Made by a program: the position numbers and the translations under genes. From Cetobacterium sp. ZOR0034 (GTDB lineage Bacteria; Fusobacteriota; Fusobacteriia; Fusobacteriales; Fusobacteriaceae): a DNA stretch of 39,001 bases. The notes below the pieces were generated by a model. The model saw nothing but the letters and a program-made list of their open reading frames with translations, was not told where the DNA came from and made no database searches. The DNA lies in NCBI RefSeq assembly GCF_000799075.1, contig NZ_JTLI01000067.1, forward strand, positions 1 to 39,001. Direction: 5' to 3'. Below, piece by piece: positions 32,944 to 39,001 of the stretch. The number at the start of each line of letters is the position of its first letter. Within the stretch, counting starts at the first letter, position 1.

Positions 32944-34653
32944 TTAATACTTTTTCATTAACTCTTTTACTTTCGAAACAACCTCATCTTTAGATATTTC
33001 TAAAGTTTCATTTGTTCTTCTTATCTTTAACTCAACAATTCCTTCCGCAGCTTTTTTACCAGCAACTACTTTAAACGGATATCCTATTAAATCTCCATCT
33101 TTAAATTTGAATCCGATTCTTTCGTCTCTGTCATCTAAAGCTACATCTATATTAGCATCTCCAAATGCATTATAAATCTCTTCAGCTAGAGCTACTTGAT
33201 CCTCAGCTTTCATATTTGCAGGAATTACTTCAACTACAAATGGAGCTATTGATGATGGCCAAATAATTCCATTCTCATCGTTATTTTGCTCGATTGATGA
33301 TGCTAAAGTTCTTGAAACTCCAATTCCATAACATCCCATCTCAATAACTTGACTCTTTCCATTTACATCTAAGAATGTTGCATTTAGAGCTTTAGAGTAC
33401 TTATCTCCTAATTTAAAGATATGTCCACTTTCTATTCCTCTTGCACTTGCTAGCTCTCCTTCACACTTAGGACATTTCTCTCCTACAGTTACTGTTCTTA
33501 CATCTGCAACTATTGAAGCTGTGTAATCTCTTCCGTAGTTTGCATTTATAAAGTGTGTATCTATTTTATTTCCACCAGCTGTATGGTTAGAAATACCAAT
33601 TATACTCTTGTCAGCTATCAACTTAATTTTTGTTTCATCAATTCCTACTGGTCCTATGAATCCTTTAATTAATCCTAATTCCTCTATTTCAGTATCATTT
33701 AATAATGCAACATCGATTGTATCAATTATATTCTTTAACTTAACTTCGTTTACTTCGAAGTCTCCTCTTATAAGAACCATGTAAACTTCATCTGTTACAA
33801 CATCTTTATACATCATAGCTTTTACTGTTTGTGCTGTAGGTATATTTAAAAACTCAGCAATCTCTGTTATTTTCGATACATTTGGTGTATCCATTAGCTC
33901 TAACTCTTTTGCTTCTACTTTTGGCACATCAGTTATTATACTCGTTGCAGTTTCAACGTTTGCAGCATACTCACATGATGTACAGTAAATGATTTCATCC
34001 TCTCCAGATTCTGCTAATACATGGAACTCTTGTGATCCACTTCCACCGATAGCTCCTGAATCAGCTTCAACCGCTCTGAATTTAAGTCCACATCTTTCGA
34101 AAACTCTTGTATAAGCTGCTTTCATATTTTCGAATTCTTCATCTAAAGACTCTTTTGTTGCATGGAATGAGTATGCATCTTTCATCATAAACTCTCTTCC
34201 TCTCATAAGTCCAAATCTAGGTCTTCTTTCATCTCTAAATTTAGTTTGAATTTGGTATAAGTTTAATGGTAAGGCCTTATATGATGATATATCATTTCTA
34301 ATTATATCTGTTATTACCTCTTCATGTGTTGGTCCTAATGCGAACTCTCTTGAATGTCTGTCTTGAATTCTCATCATTTCAGCACCCATTACATCCCATC
34401 TTCCACTCTCTTTCCAAAGTTCTGCTGGTTGTAAAACTGGCATGAATATCTCTTGAGCTCCAGCTCTATTCATCTCTTCTCTTACGATGTTTTCAACTTT
34501 CTTTAAAGCTTTTAAACCTAAAGGAAGGTATGTGTAAACTCCACTCGCTAATCTTTTGATCATACCTGATCTAAGTAATAGTTTATGACTGATTACCTCT
34601 GCCTCTTTAGGAGTTTCCTTTAGAGTCTTTACATAATATCTACTTAATCTCAT
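32944..34653 (-). CDS. proS: prolyl-tRNA synthetase, bacterial type
   Basis: Charges tRNA-Pro. The 569 residues are class II with motif 2 in TKFRDERRPRFGLMRGREFMMKD (segment about 160-180) and motif 3 near the C-terminal GCYGIGVSRTLASSIEQ. An editing (INS) domain sits between them (about 225-400), as in bacterial-type enzymes. The anticodon-binding domain ends the protein. GGAGG precedes the ATG. Confidence 0.97.
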   Translation of the reverse strand: MRLSRYYVKTLKETPKEAEVISHKLLLRSGMIKRLASGVYTYLPLGLKALKKVENIVREEMNRAGAQEIFMPVLQPAELWKESGRWDVMGAEMMRIQDRHSREFALGPTHEEVITDIIRNDISSYKALPLNLYQIQTKFRDERRPRFGLMRGREFMMKDAYSFHATKESLDEEFENMKAAYTRVFERCGLKFRAVEADSGAIGGSGSQEFHVLAESGEDEIIYCTSCEYAANVETATSIITDVPKVEAKELELMDTPNVSKITEIAEFLNIPTAQTVKAMMYKDVVTDEVYMVLIRGDFEVNEVKLKNIIDTIDVALLNDTEIEELGLIKGFIGPVGIDETKIKLIADKSIIGISNHTAGGNKIDTHFINANYGRDYTASIVADVRTVTVGEKCPKCEGELASARGIESGHIFKLGDKYSKALNATFLDVNGKSQVIEMGCYGIGVSRTLASSIEQNNDENGIIWPSSIAPFVVEVIPANMKAEDQVALAEEIYNAFGDANIDVALDDRDERIGFKFKDGDLIGYPFKVVAGKKAAEGIVELKIRRTNETLEISKDEVVSKVKELMKKY

Positions 34654-34687
34654 ATTTCCTCCACTCTTTTAATTAATTTTACCTCAT

Positions 34688-34717
34688 ATTTTATCATAAC
34701 ATCTTTTACGAGGTCAA
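34688..34717 (-). promoter_or_regulatory. promoter of proS
   Basis: On the minus strand, TTGACC (34717-34712), an 18-base spacer and TAAAAT (34693-34688). The -35 overlaps the last codons of recG. Confidence 0.55.
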
Positions 34718-36760
34718 ACTTTTGTTAAACTTTTCATCAATATCCTCTTCTAAAACTTTATGATTTATCTTTCCTTCATTTTTTATTAGATATTCGGTAC
34801 ATATATCCTTAACCAATTTTATAGTTTTTACATCATGAACTATATCTATAAATTTCAAGTCACTTAATCCGCTTTGTTTCACACCGAAAATCTCTCCCGC
34901 TTTTCTGAGTCGCAGATCCTCTTCAGCTATTTTGAATCCATCCTCTGTATTTTCTAAAACTTTTAATCTAGCTGCTGAGTTGTCATTCTCAGTATTTGAT
35001 AGTAAGAAGCAGTAAGATTGATGCTCTCCTCTTCCAACTCTTCCTCTCAACTGATGTAGAGTAGCTAATCCAAATCTCTCTGAATTTGTTATAACCATTA
35101 TACTTGAGTTAGGCACATTTACTCCAACCTCTATTACTAAAGTTGAAACAAGTATATCTAAATTATGATTTTTAAATTGATGCATCACTTCATCTTTTTC
35201 TTTATTTTTCATTCTTCCATGTAAAATTCCTACTTTATATCCTGGGAGGTTTTTTGATACTTCTGCATATAACTCTTCTGTTGATTTTGCCGATAGTTTA
35301 TCGCTCTCATCGATTAATGAAGCTACAAAATACGCTTGCCTTCCCTCTTTTAATTTTTTATCTATAAAATAATACATCTTTTCTTCATCAACATCTTCAC
35401 TTATCCACTTAGTCTTTATAGGCTTTCTTCCTGGTGGAAGTTCATCTATCACAGATACATCTAAATCACCATATATACTTAAAGCTAAAGATCTTGGAAT
35501 TGGAGTTGCACTCATAACTATTAGATTTGCCAAAATCCCTTTATCTCTCAATCTTTTTCTCTGTAAAACTCCAAATCTGTGTTGTTCATCTATCACTACT
35601 AGACCAAGTTTATTGAATTGAACGCTATCCTCTATTATAGCATGTGTTCCTATGACAATATTCGTTTCTCCAGTTTCTATTCTTTTTAATAACTCATCTT
35701 TTTTCTTTCCCTTTATGCTACCTGTCAAAAGATCTACTTTTACATCCAAACTTTCTAAAGTTTCATAAATAGATAAATAGTGCTGAGTTGCTAATATCTC
35801 TGTTGGAGCCATCAACACTCCTTGATATCCATTTTCTACCATATATAATAGTAGTAAAACTGCAACTATAGTCTTTCCGCTTCCTACGTCACCTTGAATT
35901 AGATAGTTTATAATCTTACCTGCATTTAATCCTTTATAAATCTCTGTTATAACTCTTTTTTGAGCAGTTGTTAATTTAAATGATAAACCTGAAAGATACT
36001 TTGAAACCAGCTCTTTTTTTCCTTCTATTTTATAGATTCCACTATTTGTCAAATCAACTTCAAAACGCTTTTGTAAAATACCCATCTCCAAAACTAAAAG
36101 TTCCTCTACTGCAAATCTCCTTTTAGCTTCCTCTAAGTTTCTTGAATTAGTTGGATAATGTATCTCATTTAAAGCTTTTGTTCTTGGCATCAAATTATAT
36201 TTTTTTAAAACCTCTTCTGGAATATTCTCTTCAAATATATTAACATACTCTTTTAAGGCTTCCTTTAATATTTTTCTTAGATTATTTTGAGTAAACTCTT
36301 TTATAGAGCTATATATTGGAAGGATCTCCCCGTTGTTTTCTTGTCCTTTATATAGTTTAAATTCTGGATTCGTCATCTGAAAAGTATATCCTCTTTTTAC
36401 ATTTCCAATAAAAATATACTCCTCACCTATTTTTAAACTGTTTCTCAAATATGGTCTCTGAAACCAAACTACTTCAAGAACTCCAGTTCCATCATTTATA
36501 GTGGCTTTTATCATCTTCATTCCAGTTCTTGTGGGTGGAGCTGATATATTCATTATACTTCCTTTTAATACAACATATTCATCACCTTTTAACTCTCCAA
36601 TTCTCTTTAAGTTTGTTCTATCATCATATGCTCTTGGAAAATAATAGATAAGATCATACAAACTTTCAATATTCAATTTTTTTAATTTCAGATATGTCGC
36701 TTTTGATACTCCTTTTAAATTAAAAAGTTCTATCTCTCTATAAATGTTTTTATAAATCAT
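34706..36760 (-). CDS. recG: ATP-dependent DNA helicase RecG
   Basis: Reverses stalled replication forks and migrates branched DNA. The 684 residues comprise an N-terminal wedge/OB domain (about 50-150), Walker A GDVGSGKT, the DEQH box in VVIDEQHRFG, helicase motif III MSATPIPRSLAL, and the C-terminal motif QLRGRVGRG. I chose the ATG at 36760 after GGTGGTG; the in-frame start at 36790 lacks a ribosome site. An extended -10 (TGTTATAAT) stands at about 36787-36779. Confidence 0.96.
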   Translation of the reverse strand: MIYKNIYREIELFNLKGVSKATYLKLKKLNIESLYDLIYYFPRAYDDRTNLKRIGELKGDEYVVLKGSIMNISAPPTRTGMKMIKATINDGTGVLEVVWFQRPYLRNSLKIGEEYIFIGNVKRGYTFQMTNPEFKLYKGQENNGEILPIYSSIKEFTQNNLRKILKEALKEYVNIFEENIPEEVLKKYNLMPRTKALNEIHYPTNSRNLEEAKRRFAVEELLVLEMGILQKRFEVDLTNSGIYKIEGKKELVSKYLSGLSFKLTTAQKRVITEIYKGLNAGKIINYLIQGDVGSGKTIVAVLLLLYMVENGYQGVLMAPTEILATQHYLSIYETLESLDVKVDLLTGSIKGKKKDELLKRIETGETNIVIGTHAIIEDSVQFNKLGLVVIDEQHRFGVLQRKRLRDKGILANLIVMSATPIPRSLALSIYGDLDVSVIDELPPGRKPIKTKWISEDVDEEKMYYFIDKKLKEGRQAYFVASLIDESDKLSAKSTEELYAEVSKNLPGYKVGILHGRMKNKEKDEVMHQFKNHNLDILVSTLVIEVGVNVPNSSIMVITNSERFGLATLHQLRGRVGRGEHQSYCFLLSNTENDNSAARLKVLENTEDGFKIAEEDLRLRKAGEIFGVKQSGLSDLKFIDIVHDVKTIKLVKDICTEYLIKNEGKINHKVLEEDIDEKFNKSLTS

Positions 36761-36898
36761 AATCACCACCTTTTTTTTATTATAACACAAAGAAATACAG
36801 TTTTGTACTCTTTATAATACCTGCTATCCATCCCATACAAACCTTTAAAAATCAAGTGTTCGTGAAAATTTTATTTTCATTTTTTTTGAAAAAATTAT

Positions 36899-36927
36899 TT
36901 GACTTTTTTTATTTTTTAATATATTAT
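36899..36927 (+). promoter_or_regulatory. promoter of the c-di-GMP riboswitch transcript
   Basis: TTGACT (36899-36904), a 17-base spacer and TATTAT (36922-36927), starting transcription just before the aptamer. Between this and the recG start (36761-36898) I see only recG promoter elements. Confidence 0.7.
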
Positions 36928-36940
36928 ACTTGTATAAATT

Positions 36941-37008
36941 AAATAGGCAAAGTAAGGGAAACCTTATGACGCAAAGCTATAGGGTCTTTAAAATGACAGC
37001 CAGTTGCA
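36941..37008 (+). promoter_or_regulatory. cyclic di-GMP-I (GEMM) riboswitch
   Basis: Conserved blocks occur in order: GGCAAAG, a TAAGG/CCTTA stem capped by the GNRA tetraloop GAAA (36953-36966), TGACGCAAAGC, AGGGTC, then ATGACAGCCAGTTGC. This matches the GEMM-I aptamer, including the tetraloop that docks on the neighbouring helix. The 3' conserved segment AGCCAGTTGCA is also the 5' arm of the following terminator, so ligand binding and termination exclude each other. That predicts an ON switch for c-di-GMP (inference). Confidence 0.9.
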
Positions 37009-37050
37009 CTTATCTGAAAAGATAATGTTGCAATTGGCTTTTTTATTTTT
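36998..37050 (+). terminator. riboswitch expression-platform terminator
   Basis: AGCCAGTTGCA (36998-37008) pairs with TGCAATTGGCT (37029-37039), with an inner TTATC/GATAA stem and a T-rich tail. Its 5' arm is shared with the aptamer. Confidence 0.85.
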
Positions 37051-37086
37051 TATCACTTTATATAACTAATCGGGAGGGAACACACA

Positions 37087-37551
37087 ATGAAAAAAATATT
37101 AACTTTATTATCTTTAACTTTATCTATGACGGCTTTTGCTAATTCTGTTGTTCAATCAGACACTATGAATATCAATGCGAAAATTGTTAAACCACTAACT
37201 GTTAGCCATGACGGGCATATCCAATTTGGTAATCTTGTTCAAAACAGCGGACATAGCGAAAAAGTAAGTAGAAACTTCTTCATTAACGGAACACCTGGAC
37301 AAAAAATTGAATTTAAGATTAATGATCAAAAATTAGACTCATTTTCAAACAGTCATTTAACTAGAGTTGGAGGAAGTGAAACATTAGATTTTTATACTAG
37401 CAATAGAAAAGTAACTAACGGAGATATCTCAAATCCTACTTTAGATAACAATGGAAACTTAACGTTCTCTTTTGATTCTGTAGTTAATGTTACAAACTTA
37501 CCTGTTGGAGAATACACTGGTTCTTTAAAGGTTGCAGTTAAATATAATTAA
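37087..37551 (+). CDS. small secreted DUF4402-like surface protein under c-di-GMP control
   Basis: A 154-residue protein with a signal peptide (1-18, ending TAFA) and a single all-beta domain. The segments MNINAKIVKPLTVSHDGHI then IQFGNLV, RNFFINGTPGQKIEFKI, and the end LPVGEYTGSLKVAVKYN follow the pattern of DUF4402 and fimbrial-subunit-like domains. No cysteine, lipobox or sorting motif is visible. GGGAGGG precedes the ATG. No usher, chaperone or export gene is adjacent. A c-di-GMP-I riboswitch upstream suggests a role in attachment or biofilm. The family call is by pattern, not search. Confidence 0.7.
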   Translation: MKKILTLLSLTLSMTAFANSVVQSDTMNINAKIVKPLTVSHDGHIQFGNLVQNSGHSEKVSRNFFINGTPGQKIEFKINDQKLDSFSNSHLTRVGGSETLDFYTSNRKVTNGDISNPTLDNNGNLTFSFDSVVNVTNLPVGEYTGSLKVAVKYN

Positions 37552-37560
37552 TATAAAGAA

Positions 37561-37595
37561 AAACTGAGGAATTGATGTCCTCAGTTTTTTTTATT
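37561..37595. terminator. bidirectional terminator between the surface protein gene and yebC
   Basis: Stem AAACTGAGGA/TCCTCAGTTT with a 7-base loop and T-runs in both directions. Confidence 0.85.
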
Positions 37596-37596
37596 T

Positions 37597-38343
37597 CTAT
37601 AATTGTTCTAATAATTCATCAGATATATCAAAGTTTGAGTAAACATCATTTACGTCATCTAAGTCATCTAAAGCTTCATATAAAGCCATAACTTTCTTAG
37701 CTGTATCTAAATCAGTTATTTGAACTTTATTGTCAGGAATCATTGACACTTCAGCTTCAGTTACATTATAACCAGCTTTTTTTAACTCTTCAGCTACAGT
37801 ATTACAATCCGCAGGCTCTGTTAAAACAGTGAACTCTCCGTCCTCCTCTTTAACATCTTCAGCACCAGCTTCTAAAGCAGCCATCATAAGCTCATCAGCA
37901 TCTAATCCCTCTCCAGTAATGATTATTTCCCCTTTTTTAGCGAACATCCAAGCAACAGCACCATCTGTTCCAAGGTTTCCATTTCTTCTAGAGAAAGCAG
38001 CTCTTACTTCTGAAGCCGATCTATTTTTATTATCTGTTACAACTTCTACTATGAAAGCAGTTCCTTCTGGACCGTATCCTTCATATCTAATCTCCATGTA
38101 ATCTACACCTTCAAGCTCTCCAGTTCCTTTTTTGATAGCTCTTTCTAGGTTATCTTTTGGCATATTAGCAGCCTTTGCTTTATCTATCGCAAGTCTTAAT
38201 CTAGGGTTGAAGTTAGGATCTCCTCCAGCTTCTTTAGCTGCGATTGTTAACTCTTTTCCTAATTTTGTAAATATCTTTCCTCTTTTAATGTCTTGAGCAC
38301 CTTTTCTATGCTTTATGTTAGACCATTTACTATGTCCTGCCAC
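37597..38343 (-). CDS. yebC: YebC/PmpR-family (TACO1-like) protein
   Basis: A 248-residue three-domain protein. Family members act as translation factors that relieve ribosome stalling or as transcriptional regulators. The N-terminal signature AGHSKWSNIKHRKGAQD, the segment DKAKAANMPKDNLERAIKKG and YEGYGPEGTAFIVE are diagnostic. The start is a GTG at 38343 with GGAGG seven bases upstream. An extended -10 (TGATAAAAT) lies in the short gap after the glycosyltransferase remnant. Confidence 0.94.
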   Translation of the reverse strand: MAGHSKWSNIKHRKGAQDIKRGKIFTKLGKELTIAAKEAGGDPNFNPRLRLAIDKAKAANMPKDNLERAIKKGTGELEGVDYMEIRYEGYGPEGTAFIVEVVTDNKNRSASEVRAAFSRRNGNLGTDGAVAWMFAKKGEIIITGEGLDADELMMAALEAGAEDVKEEDGEFTVLTEPADCNTVAEELKKAGYNVTEAEVSMIPDNKVQITDLDTAKKVMALYEALDDLDDVNDVYSNFDISDELLEQL

Positions 38344-38395
38344 AAAAATTCCTCCTCATTTTTTAAAAATATCTATTTAAATTTTATCACAACCC

Positions 38396-38925
38396 CTAGT
38401 TTTTTTCAATATATTTGGGCACTAGGAGTATTTTTCTCTCAACCTCTTCTAATACTTTCTCAGGCGTTATCAAACTATATTTCTCCTCATAAGATAACTT
38501 TTCATAACCATCTCCTGTCAAAATATCTTTAGGCTCCAATCCCTCGTGTCTTGGATTGTCTCTTGATAACCACTCCATTTTATTAGAGTTTGGACTAAAT
38601 ATTGCAAAACTGGGTATATCTATAGCTTGTGCTAAATGTCTAGGTCCACCCTCGTTTCCAACAAACAAGTCACAGTTAGAAAATAGTGTGAACAACTCAC
38701 TTTTAGGTATAGACATTATATCTATAACGATATCATAATCCTCTCTAGCCACACTCCAAACTTTTTTTAAATATTTAAACGGATTCTTCTGCTTAGCTTT
38801 AGATATTGATATTACTTTATTCAAATAGTTCTGGTGTTCAAATAGAGGTGCCACATAATCGTATAAAACATAATCTATCTTTGCATCTGGATAAGTCTCT
38901 TTCAAACTTTTACATATTACAGAGG
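38396..38925 (-). pseudogene. glycosyltransferase family 9 (heptosyltransferase-like) remnant
   Basis: Remnant of a lipopolysaccharide heptosyltransferase-type enzyme. The N-terminal domain part (KETYPDAKIDYVLYDYVAP through DYDIVIDIMSIPKSEL) jumps at FTLFS to the late C-terminal domain (NCDLFVGNEGGPRHLAQAI, then FAIFSPN). Compared with the usual 330-350 residues, about 130-150 central residues are missing. Reading upstream, the frame continues as SVICKSLKETYPD, but its first 20 or so codons are replaced by an IS200/IS605-type end at 38926. I do not expect a functional enzyme. Confidence 0.75.
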
Positions 38926-39001
38926 GTGAACTACCCCGCCCTAAAGAGGACGGGGCTTCGTGGGAAGTATCTTAGTAATTTAAGATATCTTAATCACGCT
39001 C
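38926..39001 (-). mobile_element. right end of an IS200/IS605-family element (partial)
   Basis: On the minus strand, CCCCGTCC, AGGACGG-type complement and GGGCGGGGTAGTTCAC form the imperfect hairpin at 38934-38955 (CCCCG/CGGGG, one mismatch, CCT/AGG, 4-base loop). It is followed by the terminal TAGTTCAC ending at 38926. This layout is characteristic of IS200/IS605 right ends downstream of tnpB. The body of the element would extend beyond 39001. Whether it encodes TnpA, TnpB or neither cannot be seen. Confidence 0.7.

Noticed and set aside
1-39001. CRISPR arrays, tRNA or rRNA genes, and prophage
   Set aside because: I saw no regularly spaced repeats, tRNA cloverleaf signatures, rRNA core segments or phage structural genes. 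The HK97-fold gene at 30889 is an encapsulin with its cargo, not a phage capsid.

Overview
The window is AT-rich chromosomal DNA from a Gram-negative anaerobe that I place in the Fusobacteriota, Fusobacteriaceae-like (Cetobacterium, Ilyobacter or Fusobacterium). The inference rests on clostridial-type gene clusters (yceD-rpmF-plsX-fabH-fabD-acpP-fabF-rnc, radA-disA, a DeoD/DeoB/BMP nucleoside cluster) occurring beside diderm features: an outer-membrane beta-barrel protein, an ADP-heptose-type glycosyltransferase, and a BMP binding protein that has a signal peptide but no lipobox. Strong AGGAGG ribosome sites and TTGACA-N17-TATAAT promoters occur throughout. About 40 genes are present, most on the minus strand. 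The species is not proven by sequence alone.

Layout: 1-950 holds a ribosomal-protein-like leader and a cysteine-rich DUF3109/YkgJ-like protein. 1051-3070 is a plus-strand pair, CorA and MscS. 3082-5394 holds aspartate ammonia-lyase and a GntR regulator. 5542-8888 is a nucleoside uptake and breakdown cluster (BMP protein, deoB, deoD, cdd). 8965-9252 is an autoregulated CsoR-like metal sensor. 9351-20899 is a 13-gene minus-strand block: yceD, rpmF, the fatty-acid/phospholipid genes, rnc, a radical SAM protein, rng, coaD, radA and the c-di-AMP synthase disA. 20990-23674 holds ychF and an NhaC-family transporter controlled by a lysine riboswitch. 24004-26306 is tpiA-gpmI. 26421-29816 is a tight housekeeping operon (rluD, rnhB, yraN, Zn-ribbon protein, comF, unknown protein). 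30003-30761 is an outer-membrane barrel.

The accessory part is at the right. It has an encapsulin nanocompartment with its encapsulated-ferritin cargo (30889-32046). Divergent to it is a SigH-like sigma factor whose region 4 is reachable only by a -1 shift at an A-AAA-AAG heptamer (32298-32887). proS and recG follow. A c-di-GMP-I riboswitch with a terminator fused to its 3' side comes next, upstream of a small secreted DUF4402-like surface protein (36899-37551). After yebC there is a glycosyltransferase family 9 remnant, internally deleted and cut at its 5' side by the right end of an IS200/IS605-type element that runs off the window.

The best candidates for a second look are the frameshifted sigma factor beside the encapsulin operon, the riboswitch-controlled surface protein, the lysine-riboswitch transporter, and the IS605 right end, whose omega-RNA guide would be the glycosyltransferase sequence.
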